A stretch of DNA of 64,000 nt, from NCBI RefSeq assembly GCF_052060015.1, contig NZ_JBPODZ010000001.1, forward strand, positions 310,001 through 374,000. Direction: 5' to 3'. Under the pieces are notes generated by a model, which was given only the letters and a program-made list of their open reading frames with translations, was not told where the DNA came from and searched no databases. Each line of letters starts with the position of its first letter. The stretch's first letter is position 1. The position numbers were made by a program, and so were the translations under genes. Positions 54,491 through 63,399 of this stretch are shown here, piece by piece. The DNA comes from Arhodomonas sp052060015. GTDB lineage: Bacteria > Pseudomonadota > Gammaproteobacteria > Nitrococcales > Nitrococcaceae.

Positions 54491-55531
54491 TCAGTTGGCC
54501 TCGCTGGTATCCCACGCGAGCCATGTCTTCGCCGGCCGGTCCGGAATCTCCCGCACCAACCTCGGTACGAGATAGCCGGGGAGGCGGGCACTGACTTCCC
54601 GCATCAGCCCGGCCGCGACCGCCTCGGGAACGTCGAAGTGGCCGGCGCCCCGTACCGGGTCCAGCAGGTGCAGGTAGTAGGGTAGCACCCCGTGGGCAAA
54701 GAGTTTCTCGGACAGGCCCGCCAGTGTGATGGGGTCGTCATTGACGCCACGCAGCAACACCGCCTGATTGAGCACAGTGACGCCATGGCGGCGCAGCATC
54801 GCCACGGCGCTGGCCACCTCGTCGTCCTCGAGCTCCGCTGGATGATTGGCGTGGATGACCATCACCGGCTGTAGCCGGGTCCCGACCAGCCAGTCCAGCA
54901 GCGCGGGGGTGATGCGCTCGGGTAGCACCACCGGCAACCGGCTGTGAATCCGGAGGCGGCGGAGGTGGGGGATGCCGGCGAGGCCCTCGACGAGCGCGGA
55001 GAGGCGACGGTCGGCGAGGCTCAGGGGATCGCCGCCGCTCAGGATGACCTCTTCGATGCTCGGATCGCCGTCCAGGGTGGCCAGCGCCCCGCGCCAGCCG
55101 CCGGGGGCCGCCTGGTGATCGGTGTAGGGGAAGGCGCGGCGGAAGCAGTAGCGACAGTGGATCCCACAGGCGCCGGTGGTGACGATCAGCGCCCGGCCCC
55201 GGTATTTGTGGATCACGCCGCCGGCACGCAGCGCCGCATGTTCGCCCACCGGGTCATCGACGTAGCCGGGGGCTTGCCGCGTCTCGGCCGCCAGGGGCAG
55301 GACCTGGCGCAGCAGCGGGTCGTCCGGGTCGCCGCGGCGCATCCGGCGGAGGTAGGCACGGGGCACGCGCAGCGGGAACTGGGCCGCACCCGCGGACGCG
55401 CCCTCGAGCAGCGACCCCGGCAGATCCAGTTCCGCGAGGAGCTCCCGGGGGTCGCGAATGGCCTCGGCGAGGGCGCGTTGCCATTGTGGCGTCTCGGGGT
55501 GTACGGGGGTGCTGCTCTGCGGGGCTGTCAT
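54491..55531 (-). CDS. epmB: EF-P (R)-beta-lysine mutase (lysine 2,3-aminomutase-like radical SAM)
   Basis: The 346-residue radical-SAM, PLP-dependent enzyme turns lysine into beta-lysine for EF-P modification. The cluster motif is Cys122-x3-Cys126-x2-Cys129 (TGACGIHCRYCFRRAFP). Further segments are EEVILSGGDPLSLADRRL and LLRGVNDDPITLAGLSEKLF. It is divergent from efp across 121 bp and completes an epmB/efp/epmA locus. The 346-residue length fits EpmB. Confidence 0.95.
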   Translation of the reverse strand: MTAPQSSTPVHPETPQWQRALAEAIRDPRELLAELDLPGSLLEGASAGAAQFPLRVPRAYLRRMRRGDPDDPLLRQVLPLAAETRQAPGYVDDPVGEHAALRAGGVIHKYRGRALIVTTGACGIHCRYCFRRAFPYTDHQAAPGGWRGALATLDGDPSIEEVILSGGDPLSLADRRLSALVEGLAGIPHLRRLRIHSRLPVVLPERITPALLDWLVGTRLQPVMVIHANHPAELEDDEVASAVAMLRRHGVTVLNQAVLLRGVNDDPITLAGLSEKLFAHGVLPYYLHLLDPVRGAGHFDVPEAVAAGLMREVSARLPGYLVPRLVREIPDRPAKTWLAWDTSEAN

Positions 55532-55652
55532 GTTCTATCGTAGGGAGTTTTCCGTTAGCATTCGCGGCGTCCGTCGCGGGGGAATGGTAGCGTACCCGCG
55601 GTATCGGTTCACCGCCCTGCAACGAGTGGGCGCCAATCATCCGGGGTTTGCC

Positions 55653-56222
55653 ATGGCCAGCTACACCACCAACCATTTCAAGTCCGGTCTCAAGATCATG
55701 CTCGACGGCGACCCCTACGTCATCGTCGATAACGAGTTCGTCAAGCCGGGCAAGGGGCAGGCCTTCAATCGGGTCAAGGTCCGCAATCTCAAGACCGGCA
55801 AGGTCATCGACCGTACCTTCAAGTCCGGCGACAGCGTGGAGGCGGCCGATGTCGTAGAGACGGAGATGCAGTACCTCTACACCGACGGCGAGTTCTGGTA
55901 CTTCATGGACCCGGAGACCTTCGAGCAGCAGGCGGCCAACGAGGCCGCGGTGGGCGATGCGGCGAAGTGGCTGAAGGAGCAGGACGTCTGCAGTGTCACG
56001 CTGTACAACGGCGCGCCGCTGTCGGTGGAGCCGCCGCCCCACGTGACCCTCAAGGTGGTGCAGACCGACCCCGGCCTGCGCGGGGACACCTCCAGCGGCG
56101 GCAACAAGCCGGCCACTCTGGAGACCGGTGCCGTGGTCCAGGTGCCGCTGTTCATCGAGGAAGGCGAGCTGTTGAAGGTCGATACCCGCAACGGCAGTTA
56201 CATCTCCCGCGCCAAGGAGTAG
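55653..56222 (+). CDS. efp: Elongation factor P
   Basis: The 189-residue translation factor rescues ribosomes stalled at polyproline. The beta-lysylation site Lys34 lies in FVKPGKGQAF and the C-terminal OB domain ends DTRNGSYISRAKE. It is followed three bases later by epmA, and epmB is divergent upstream, so the whole modification pathway is present. The ATG at 55653 gives the family start MASYTTNHFKSG. Confidence 0.97.
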   Translation: MASYTTNHFKSGLKIMLDGDPYVIVDNEFVKPGKGQAFNRVKVRNLKTGKVIDRTFKSGDSVEAADVVETEMQYLYTDGEFWYFMDPETFEQQAANEAAVGDAAKWLKEQDVCSVTLYNGAPLSVEPPPHVTLKVVQTDPGLRGDTSSGGNKPATLETGAVVQVPLFIEEGELLKVDTRNGSYISRAKE

Positions 56223-56225
56223 CCC

Positions 56226-57194
56226 TTGAGCGGCCACTGGGCCCCCAGCGCGCCGGTGGCGAACCTCCGCCGGCGTGCCCGGCTCACCGCCGCGGTGCGC
56301 CGGTTCTTCGCCGACCGGGGGGTCGAGGAGGTGCATCCGCCCTGCCTCTCCGCGGCCACCGTGACCGACCCCGCCCTGCAGGGGCTGGCGGTATCCGGGG
56401 ACGTCCCGGGGGCCCCCGATGGGGCCCGCCTGTGGCTCCAGACCTCCCCGGAGTACGCCATGAAGCGTTTACTGGCCGCCGGCATGGGCCCGATCTACGC
56501 CATCACCCCGGCGTTTCGCGCCGCAGAGCGGGGGCGGCTGCACAACCCGGAGTTCACGCTGCTGGAGTGGTACCGGCCGGGCTTCGATCACCACCGACTT
56601 ACGGACGAGGTGACCGCTCTGGTGACCGAGATCGCCGGTCAGCGCCCGGTGCGCCGCTACACCTACGCCAACGCGTTCCGGGATGCCCTGGCTGTTGACC
56701 CGCTCAGCGCGGACACCGCGGAGCTCCGTGCCCTCGCGCGGCGGGAGCTCAGCGGCCTGGACGCCACTGCCCTGGACCGCGACGGGGTGCTGGACGCCCT
56801 GCTGGGCATCCGCGTGATACCGGCGCTGGGGCGCGGGGAGATCACCGTCCTGACGGACTATCCCGCCTCCCAGGCCGCGCTGGCGCGGCTGTCCCCCGAG
56901 GATCCCCGGGTCGCCGAGCGATTCGAGGTCTTCGTCGACGGTATGGAGATCGCCAACGGCTTCCACGAGCTGGCTGATCCCACGGAGCAACGCGCACGCT
57001 TCGAGGAGGACCGCACCCGTCGCGCCGCCGCGGGGCTCCCTGTGCCGGCGGTGGACGAGCGCCTGCTGGCGGCCCTGGAGGCCGGGCTCCCGGACTGTGC
57101 CGGGGTGGCCCTGGGCCTCGACCGGCTGTTTATGGTCGCCCTCGGGGCCGAGCGCATCGATGAGGTGATGGCCTTCCCGGTGGAGCGGGCCTGA
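56226..57194 (+). CDS. epmA: EF-P beta-lysylation ligase (EpmA/GenX)
   Basis: The 322-residue lysyl-tRNA-synthetase-like ligase attaches beta-lysine to EF-P Lys34. Class II motif 2 is FRAAERGRLHNPEFTLLEWYR-like (from residue 98), and motif 3 is GVALGLDRLFMVALG. The anticodon-binding domain is missing, as expected. The start codon is TTG, three bases after the efp stop, with AAGGAG overlapping the efp end; MSGHWAPSAPV fits the family. Confidence 0.95.
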   Translation: MSGHWAPSAPVANLRRRARLTAAVRRFFADRGVEEVHPPCLSAATVTDPALQGLAVSGDVPGAPDGARLWLQTSPEYAMKRLLAAGMGPIYAITPAFRAAERGRLHNPEFTLLEWYRPGFDHHRLTDEVTALVTEIAGQRPVRRYTYANAFRDALAVDPLSADTAELRALARRELSGLDATALDRDGVLDALLGIRVIPALGRGEITVLTDYPASQAALARLSPEDPRVAERFEVFVDGMEIANGFHELADPTEQRARFEEDRTRRAAAGLPVPAVDERLLAALEAGLPDCAGVALGLDRLFMVALGAERIDEVMAFPVERA

Positions 57195-57199
57195 ATGAC

Positions 57200-58081
57200 T
57201 CAGCCGCGCCGACCCAGCGCCTCGCCCATACGCAGCCGCGCGCCGCTGTCCAGATCGCCCCGCCAGGCGGCGCCACCCCGGGGATAGAGCAGGATCACCG
57301 TGGAGCCCATGTTGAACCGGCCCATCTCCGCGCCGCGGGCTAGGGGCGTGGCAGCGCGATACTCCCAGGCACGTACCCGCCGGCCTGCCGGCGGCGTGAT
57401 CACCCCGTGCCAGACCGTCTCGATGCTGGCGACGCAGATGGCGCCGACCAGCACCATGGCGAAGGGCCCCCGCTGTCCCTGAAACAGGCAGACCACGCGC
57501 TCGTTGCGGGCGAACAGTCCCGGCACCGCCCGGACCGTATGGGGGGCGACGCTGAACAGGCGGCCCGGGACATGGATCATCCGCAGCGGACGGCCCGCCT
57601 CGGGCATGTGAACCCGGTGGTAGTCCCGCGGGGATAGATAGAGGGTGGCGAAGGCGCCATCCCGGAACGTCTCTGCCAGCGACGGGTCCCCGCCGAGCAG
57701 CGTGATCAGGCTGAACCGGCGGCCCTTGGCCTGGATGAGCTGGCCGGCCTGCACCGTCGCGGCGGCGCTCAAGGTGCCATCCACCGGGGACAGCACCGTA
57801 TCCGGCTCGGTCGCGAGGGGACGGGCCCCGGGCCGCAGCGCGCGGGTGAAGAAGCCGTTGAAGTCCCGCCAGTCCCCTGGCCGTTGGGCCTCCGCATCGG
57901 AGAGGTCCACGCGGAAGATCCGCACGAACGCGCGGATCATCGCCCCCTTCACCCAGCCGGTTCGGATCCGGGTGATCCGCCCGACGAGCCGGGAGAGGCC
58001 GTGGTGCGGCAGGGGATACAGCAGCAGGGACTTCAGCCGGTCTGCAGTGCTGGCGGCACGGGGGGCGATCATGGCCGGCAT
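57200..58081 (-). CDS. psd: Phosphatidylserine decarboxylase proenzyme
   Basis: The 293-residue membrane-associated enzyme makes phosphatidylethanolamine. The self-cleavage site lies in GRFNMGSTVILLYP; the serine of GST becomes the pyruvoyl group. The residue before the glycine is Met rather than the common Leu. Further family segments are RDFNGFFTRALRPGARP and YLSPRDYHRVHMP. Two in-frame ATGs (58081 and 58072) are possible starts, neither with a strong site. It converges on epmA with a five-base gap. Confidence 0.93.
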   Translation of the reverse strand: MPAMIAPRAASTADRLKSLLLYPLPHHGLSRLVGRITRIRTGWVKGAMIRAFVRIFRVDLSDAEAQRPGDWRDFNGFFTRALRPGARPLATEPDTVLSPVDGTLSAAATVQAGQLIQAKGRRFSLITLLGGDPSLAETFRDGAFATLYLSPRDYHRVHMPEAGRPLRMIHVPGRLFSVAPHTVRAVPGLFARNERVVCLFQGQRGPFAMVLVGAICVASIETVWHGVITPPAGRRVRAWEYRAATPLARGAEMGRFNMGSTVILLYPRGGAAWRGDLDSGARLRMGEALGRRG

Positions 58082-58173
58082 TATCCCGGTATTCGCCGCC
58101 TCGGGGAAGCACCGGGAGGGGGACAGGGCGGTCGGCCTTCGGGTACCATCGCGGGCGTTGTCAGGAGGGCGTC

Positions 58174-59112
58174 ATGACGGATCCGGGCCGTGTGCCGGCA
58201 GAGCTTGTCACCATAGCCGATTTCATCCGCTGGGGCGCGAGCCGTTTCGAGGCCGCGGGCCTGTGCTACGGCCATGGCACCGACAATGCCATCGATGAAG
58301 CGGCGGCGTTGGTGCTCGATGCCCTGCACCTGAGCCCCGGACTGCACGATGCCTATCTGCACTGTCGTCTCACCCAGGTGGAGAAGACGGCGGTGCTCGC
58401 GCACCTGCGTGCCCGCATCGACCGCCGCCTGCCGGCCCCCTATATCACCCACACCGCGTGGTTTGCCGGGCTGCCGTTCTATGTGGACGAGCGGGTGCTG
58501 ATCCCGCGCTCGCCGTTTGCCGAGCTCATCGAAGCGGGTTTCACGCCGTGGCTCGATCCGGACGCGGTGGAGCGCGTTGCCGACGTCGGCACCGGCAGCG
58601 GTTGCATCGCCGTCGCCTGCGCCCTGGCCTTCCCGGTCGCGGAGGTGGACGCCCTCGACATCTCCGCCGACGCATTGGCCGTGGCACGCATCAATACGGA
58701 CCGTCACGGGGTCAGCGGCCGGGTTCATACGATGCATTCCGACCTGCTGGCGGCGACACCGGCGGAGCCGCGCTACCAGCTCATCGTCGCGAATCCCCCG
58801 TATGTGGATGCCGAGGGGATGTCGGCGCTGCCCCCGGAGTACCATCACGAGCCGGCCGATGCCCTGGCCGGCGGTGACGACGGCCTCGCCTTCGTCCATC
58901 GCCTGCTCCGGGAGGCGGTACTGCGGCTGACCCCGGATGGGGTGCTCGCCTGCGAGGTGGGCCATAGCGCGCCGGCGATGGAGGCGGCCTATCCGCAGCT
59001 GCCGCTGACCTGGGTGGAGCTGGAACGTGGCGGCACCGGGGTGTTTCTCGTTGACGCGGGGTCGCTGCGTTCGGCGTTGGGCGAGGAGCCCGGCGCCCAA
59101 CCCGTCCTATAA
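58174..59112 (+). CDS. prmB: 50S ribosomal protein L3 glutamine methyltransferase
   Basis: The 312-residue enzyme methylates a glutamine of ribosomal protein L3. Motif I reads VADVGTGSGCIAVACAL; the glutamine-methylating N-P-P-Y motif is in IVANPPYVDAEGM, and LPPEYHHEPADALAGG distinguishes PrmB from PrmC. The ATG at 58174 follows AGGAGGGCGTC. aroC begins 22 bp later, the usual prmB-aroC pairing. Confidence 0.94.
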   Translation: MTDPGRVPAELVTIADFIRWGASRFEAAGLCYGHGTDNAIDEAAALVLDALHLSPGLHDAYLHCRLTQVEKTAVLAHLRARIDRRLPAPYITHTAWFAGLPFYVDERVLIPRSPFAELIEAGFTPWLDPDAVERVADVGTGSGCIAVACALAFPVAEVDALDISADALAVARINTDRHGVSGRVHTMHSDLLAATPAEPRYQLIVANPPYVDAEGMSALPPEYHHEPADALAGGDDGLAFVHRLLREAVLRLTPDGVLACEVGHSAPAMEAAYPQLPLTWVELERGGTGVFLVDAGSLRSALGEEPGAQPVL

Positions 59113-59134
59113 ATCACCGGAGAACAGTGGCCCA

Positions 59135-60241
59135 ATGTCCGGGAATACCTTCGGAAAACTCTTCACCGTAACCACCTTCGGCGAGTCGCACGGGGCTGCC
59201 CTGGGGGCGGTGGTCGACGGCTGCCCGCCGGGGCTGGCGCTGGCCGAGAGCGACCTGCAGCGGGACTTGGAGCGACGGGCCCCGGGGCGTTCCCGCCATA
59301 CTTCGCAGCGCCGGGAACCCGACGAGGTGCGGATCCTCTCCGGGGTCTTCGAGGGGGTGACCACCGGTACCCCCATCGGCCTGGTCATCGAGAACGCCGA
59401 TCAGCGCTCGCGGGACTACTCCAAGATCAAGGATAGCTTCCGCCCGGGCCATGCCGACTACACCTATCACCGCAAGTACGGGGTACGCGATTACCGCGGT
59501 GGTGGCCGCGCCTCCGCCCGGGAGACCGCGATGCGGGTGGCGGCGGGGTCCATCGCCAGGAAGTACCTCGCCGAACGCCTGGGTATCCGTATCCGCGGCT
59601 ACCTCTCCGCCCTGGGACCCTTCGAGCTTCCCCTCGAGGATTGGGCCGCGGTGGAGGCCAACCCGTTCTTCTGCGCCGCACCGGAATGGATCCCGGAGCT
59701 GGAGGCCTACATGGACCGCCTCCGCCGGGAGGGGGATTCGGTGGGCGCTGCGGTGACGGTAATCGCCGAGGGCGTGCCGGCGGGGCTCGGCGAGCCGGTC
59801 TTCGACCGCCTCGACGCGGAGCTCGCGCGTGCGCTGATGGGCATCAATGCGGTCAAGGGCGTGGAGATCGGCGACGGCTTCGCCGCGGTGACACAGAAGG
59901 GCTCGGAGCACCGCGACGAGATGACGTCGGATGGATTCCTCTCCAACAGCGCCGGGGGCGTGCTTGGCGGTATCTCCACCGGCCAAGCGGTGGTGGCCCG
60001 CATCGCGCTGAAACCCACCTCCAGCATCCGCATCCCTGGCCGCTCGGTGGATCGCCACGGCGAGCCCGAAGAAGTGGTGACCACCGGCCGCCATGATCCC
60101 TGCGTGGGGATCCGGGCGACGCCCATCGCCGAGGCGATGATGGGACTCACCCTGATGGACCACTATCTGCGCCACCGTGGTCAGAACGCCGATGTCGCCG
60201 CGGAAGGGCCACGCATCCCCGGGACGGCCGGCCCTCGCTAA
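59135..60241 (+). CDS. aroC: Chorismate synthase
   Basis: The 368-residue FMN-dependent enzyme catalyses the last step of the shikimate pathway. Signatures present are GKLFTVTTFGESHGAALGAVVDGCPPGL, RPGHADYTYHRKYGVRDYRGGGRASARETA and SNSAGGVLGGISTGQ. The ATG at 59135 fits the family; GGAGAA lies somewhat far (about 12 bases) upstream. It ends three bases before the convergent LysR gene stop. Confidence 0.96.
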   Translation: MSGNTFGKLFTVTTFGESHGAALGAVVDGCPPGLALAESDLQRDLERRAPGRSRHTSQRREPDEVRILSGVFEGVTTGTPIGLVIENADQRSRDYSKIKDSFRPGHADYTYHRKYGVRDYRGGGRASARETAMRVAAGSIARKYLAERLGIRIRGYLSALGPFELPLEDWAAVEANPFFCAAPEWIPELEAYMDRLRREGDSVGAAVTVIAEGVPAGLGEPVFDRLDAELARALMGINAVKGVEIGDGFAAVTQKGSEHRDEMTSDGFLSNSAGGVLGGISTGQAVVARIALKPTSSIRIPGRSVDRHGEPEEVVTTGRHDPCVGIRATPIAEAMMGLTLMDHYLRHRGQNADVAAEGPRIPGTAGPR

Positions 60242-60244
60242 CGC

Positions 60245-61123
60245 TCAGGCGGGATCGGCCGCTGAATCCAGCTCGCCGATCAGTGCCTGGGCCGCGTTGG
60301 AGAGGGTACGCTCCCGGTGGAAGAGATAGCCCAGGGGGCGCTCGATGGGGGGCTCGTCCACCCGGAGCACCACCAGCTCCCCGTCCACCAGGGTCTCCGG
60401 AAGCACGCTCCAGCCGAGGCCGATCGCCGCCATCATCTTCAGCGTTTCCAGGTAGTTGGTTGCGAGACCCACGTTGGGACGGAGGCCGCGCCGGGCGAAG
60501 CGGTCGGTGACCAGCCCCCGGGTGAAGGTGCGGCTGCCGGGCAACACCGCCGGGTGCCGGGCCAGCTCCGCCAGGGACAGCCCTTCCCGCCTCGCCAGTG
60601 GATGGTCGTGACCGCACACGAAGCGCAGTTGGTCCCGCCACACGCGGACCACGGCAAGCTGCGGATCCGGTTCCGGTGCCAAAGTGACCACGGCCAGCTC
60701 CAGGGCGCCGTCGAGCACCCCCTGGTAGGCCTGTTCCGAGTCCAGGAAGCGCAGATCCAGGGCCACATCGGGATAGCGGTGGGTGAACGCGCGGAGCACC
60801 GACGGCATGCGGTGCAGTCCCACGTGGTGGCTGGTCGCCAGGGTCAGGTTCCCGCCGACGCGATGATCCAGATTGGCCAGGGCCCGGCGGGTATCGTCCA
60901 TCAGCACCAGGAGCTGCCGGGCTTTTGGCAACAGGGTCTCTCCGGCTTCGGTGAGGCGAACGCGGCGGCCGATGCGGTCGAACAGGCGGGCGCCGATTCG
61001 ACCTTCCAGATTGGCTATGCGCTTGCTCACCGCCGGCTGGGTGAGCTCCAGGGCGTCGGCGGCCCGGGAGAAGGATGCCTGCTCGGCGACGGTGAGGAAT
61101 GCGGCGAGGCTCTGGGTATCCAT
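60245..61123 (-). CDS. LysR-type regulator, probable controller of leuCDB
   Basis: The 292-residue regulator has an N-terminal winged helix-turn-helix (MDTQSLAAFLTVAEQASFSRAADALELTQPAVSKRIANLE) and a two-lobe effector domain. It is divergent from leuC across 100 bp that holds an LTTR-box-like palindrome. LysR genes next to leuCD are common in gammaproteobacteria, and control of leucine synthesis with a pathway intermediate as effector is a reasonable inference. The effector is unknown. Confidence 0.9.
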   Translation of the reverse strand: MDTQSLAAFLTVAEQASFSRAADALELTQPAVSKRIANLEGRIGARLFDRIGRRVRLTEAGETLLPKARQLLVLMDDTRRALANLDHRVGGNLTLATSHHVGLHRMPSVLRAFTHRYPDVALDLRFLDSEQAYQGVLDGALELAVVTLAPEPDPQLAVVRVWRDQLRFVCGHDHPLARREGLSLAELARHPAVLPGSRTFTRGLVTDRFARRGLRPNVGLATNYLETLKMMAAIGLGWSVLPETLVDGELVVLRVDEPPIERPLGYLFHRERTLSNAAQALIGELDSAADPA

Positions 61124-61127
61124 TGGT

Positions 61128-61142
61128 ATTCTTGGTAGGAAT
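61128..61142. promoter_or_regulatory. LTTR-box-like palindrome in the lysR-leuC gap
   Basis: ATTC-N7-GAAT (ATTCTTGGTAGGAAT) fits the T-N11-A LysR box. It starts five bases from the lysR ATG and its centre is about 65 bp before the predicted leuC transcription start. TATTCTTGGT occurs again at 61171-61180 as a 44-bp-spaced direct repeat. Confidence 0.5.
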
Positions 61143-61163
61143 CTATCAGATAAATAGGATGAA

Positions 61164-61193
61164 TTGATTTTATTCTTGGTTCGCCCCTAGACT
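61164..61193 (+). promoter_or_regulatory. Predicted sigma-70 promoter of leuC
   Basis: TTGATT (61164-61169) and TAGACT (61188-61193) are 18 bp apart in an AT-rich patch. Transcription would start near 61200, 24 bases before the leuC ATG. Confidence 0.55.
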
Positions 61194-61223
61194 CAATCCA
61201 TCACCGATACGGAGAGATTTCCG

Positions 61224-62627
61224 ATGGCGGGCCGCACGCTCTATGACAAGCTGTGGGATGCCCATGTCGTACGCGAGAACGACGACGGCACGGCGCTCCT
61301 GTATATCGACCGGCACCTGCTCCACGAGGTGACCTCGCCGCAGGCCTTCGAGGGGCTGCGCCTGGCCGGGCGCCGGCCCTGGCGCACGGATGCCAACCTG
61401 GCCGTGGCCGACCACAACGTGCCCACCACGGACCGCAGCGCCGGCATCGACGACCCGGTGTCCCGGCTGCAGGTGGAGACGCTGGACAGCAACTGCGCGG
61501 AGTATGGGATCACCGAGTTCCCCATGAACGACCCCCGCCAGGGGATCGTGCATGTCATCGGCCCCGAGCAGGGCGCGACCCAGCCCGGCATGACCGTGGT
61601 CTGTGGCGACTCCCACACTTCCACCCACGGTGCCTTCGGCGCGCTCGCCTTCGGCATCGGTACCTCGGAGGTGGAGCACGTGCTCGCCACTCAGACCCTG
61701 ATCCAGGCCAAGAGCCGGCGGATGCTGGTCCGTGTGGATGGGGAGGTGGGTAAAGGGGTCACCGCCAAGGACATCATCCTCCATGTCATCGGGGTCATCG
61801 GCACCGCCGGGGGTACCGGGCACGCCATTGAGTTCGGTGGCGAGGCGATCCGGGCGTTGTCCATGGAGGGGCGGATGACCGTGTGCAACATGTCCATCGA
61901 GGCCGGGGCGCGCTGCGGCATGGTGGCGGTGGATGACACCACCATCGATTATCTCCGCGGGCGCCCCTTCACCCCGCGGGGTGAGCACTGGGAGCAGGCG
62001 GAGAGCTGGTGGCGGACGCTGCACTCGGATCCGGACGCGGAGTTCGACCGGGTGGTCACCATCGATGCCGCGGATATCCGGCCCCAGGTGAGTTGGGGGA
62101 CGTCGCCGGAGATGGTGGCCCCGGTGGGTGGCCGGGTGCCGGATCCGGCGGACGAGCCCGACGACAGTCGCCGGGAGGGCGTGGCGCGGGCGCTGCAGTA
62201 CATGGGCTTGGAGCCCGGGATCCCCATCGAGTCCATCCGGCCGGACAAGGTGTTCATCGGTTCCTGCACCAACTCGCGGATCGAGGACCTGCGGGCCGCC
62301 GCCGAGGTGGTTCGGGGCCGCAGGGTGGCGGAGGGCATCCGCCTGGCGATGGTGGTCCCTGGTTCCGGGCCGGTGAAGGCCCAGGCCGAGGCCGAGGGCC
62401 TGGATCGCGTCTTTCGCGAGGCCGGGTTCGAGTGGCGCGAGCCCGGCTGCTCGATGTGTCTGGCGATGAACGCGGATCGCCTGGAGCCGGGGGAGCGCTG
62501 TGCCGCTACCTCCAACCGCAACTTCGAGGGTCGCCAGGGCCAGGGCGGCCGCACCCATCTGGTCAGTCCGGCGATGGCCGCCGCCGCCGCGGTGACCGGG
62601 CATTTCACCGACGTCAGGAGCCTGTGA
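61224..62627 (+). CDS. leuC: 3-isopropylmalate dehydratase large subunit
   Basis: The 467-residue aconitase-type subunit isomerises 2- to 3-isopropylmalate in leucine synthesis. The [4Fe-4S] ligands lie in FIGSCTNSRIEDL and GCSMCLAMN. Further segments are LTAHDHNVPT-like (VADHNVPTTD), VCGDSHTSTHGAFGALAFGIGTSE and QGGRTHLVSPAMAAAAAVTG. leuD starts three bases after the stop. Confidence 0.97.
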   Translation: MAGRTLYDKLWDAHVVRENDDGTALLYIDRHLLHEVTSPQAFEGLRLAGRRPWRTDANLAVADHNVPTTDRSAGIDDPVSRLQVETLDSNCAEYGITEFPMNDPRQGIVHVIGPEQGATQPGMTVVCGDSHTSTHGAFGALAFGIGTSEVEHVLATQTLIQAKSRRMLVRVDGEVGKGVTAKDIILHVIGVIGTAGGTGHAIEFGGEAIRALSMEGRMTVCNMSIEAGARCGMVAVDDTTIDYLRGRPFTPRGEHWEQAESWWRTLHSDPDAEFDRVVTIDAADIRPQVSWGTSPEMVAPVGGRVPDPADEPDDSRREGVARALQYMGLEPGIPIESIRPDKVFIGSCTNSRIEDLRAAAEVVRGRRVAEGIRLAMVVPGSGPVKAQAEAEGLDRVFREAGFEWREPGCSMCLAMNADRLEPGERCAATSNRNFEGRQGQGGRTHLVSPAMAAAAAVTGHFTDVRSL

Positions 62628-62629
62628 TC

Positions 62630-63286
62630 ATGGAGCCCCTAGAGCGTATCGACGGCATCGTCGCGCCCCTGGACCGGGCCAACGTGGATACCGACGCGAT
62701 CATTCCCAAGCAGTTCCTGAAGTCCATCAAGCGCACCGGCTTCGGCCCGAATTTGTTCGACGAGTGGCGCTACCTCGACCACGGCGAGCCGGGGCAGGAC
62801 AACAGCCAACGCCCACTGAATCCGGACTTCGTGCTCAACCGGCCCCGGTATCAGGGGGCGAGCATCCTGCTGGCCCGGCGCAACTTCGGCTGCGGCAGCT
62901 CCCGGGAACACGCCCCCTGGGCGCTGCTGGACTATGGTTTCCGGGTGATCATCGCCCCGAGCTTCGCTGATATCTTCTTCAATAACTGCACGAAGAACGG
63001 GATCCTTCCCGTTGTTCTTACAGAGGAAATCGTTCAGAAGCTGTTCGAGGAAACAGAGGCGCAGGAGGGGTATCGCTTGACCGTGGACCTGCCGTCGCAG
63101 ACCGTTACGACGCCCTCTGGCGAATGCTTTACTTTCGAGATCGACGCCTTCCGCAAGCATGCCCTGCTGCAGGGGCTCGACGAGATCGGCATGACCCTGG
63201 AGCATGCCGACGAGATTCGGGCCTACGAGGCCCGGCGTACCCGCGAAGCGCCCTGGCTCTTTAGTAGCGACGCAGGCCACGGATAG
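62630..63286 (+). CDS. leuD: 3-isopropylmalate dehydratase small subunit
   Basis: The 218-residue swivel subunit pairs with LeuC. It shows RANVDTDAIIPKQFLKSI, LARRNFGCGSSREHAPWAL and IIAPSFADIFFNNCTKNG. The ATG at 62630 lies three bases after leuC. The short tail ending SSDAGHG extends beyond the usual LeuD end. A 113-bp gap precedes leuB. Confidence 0.97.
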   Translation: MEPLERIDGIVAPLDRANVDTDAIIPKQFLKSIKRTGFGPNLFDEWRYLDHGEPGQDNSQRPLNPDFVLNRPRYQGASILLARRNFGCGSSREHAPWALLDYGFRVIIAPSFADIFFNNCTKNGILPVVLTEEIVQKLFEETEAQEGYRLTVDLPSQTVTTPSGECFTFEIDAFRKHALLQGLDEIGMTLEHADEIRAYEARRTREAPWLFSSDAGHG

Positions 63287-63399
63287 CCACAGATGAACAC
63301 GGGGCGCGGCGTCGGCAGCGCCTCATGCGTGTTCCCCGTCCATCCGCCGGTATGCTGGTTGCTCAGCTTTTATCGGTGGCTCGCGCAAGGTGTTGAACA

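Noticed and set aside
61194..61223. A leucine-rich leader peptide or attenuator before leuC.
   Set aside because: Only about 24 bases lie between the predicted transcription start and the leuC ATG, too few for a leader peptide and alternative hairpins.
63287..63399. Possible hairpin (GAACACG at 63295 with CGTGTTC at 63328) between leuD and leuB as a terminator or repeat.
   Set aside because: A 7-bp stem with a 26-base loop and no T-run is weak, and leuB would be separated from its operon; left unannotated.
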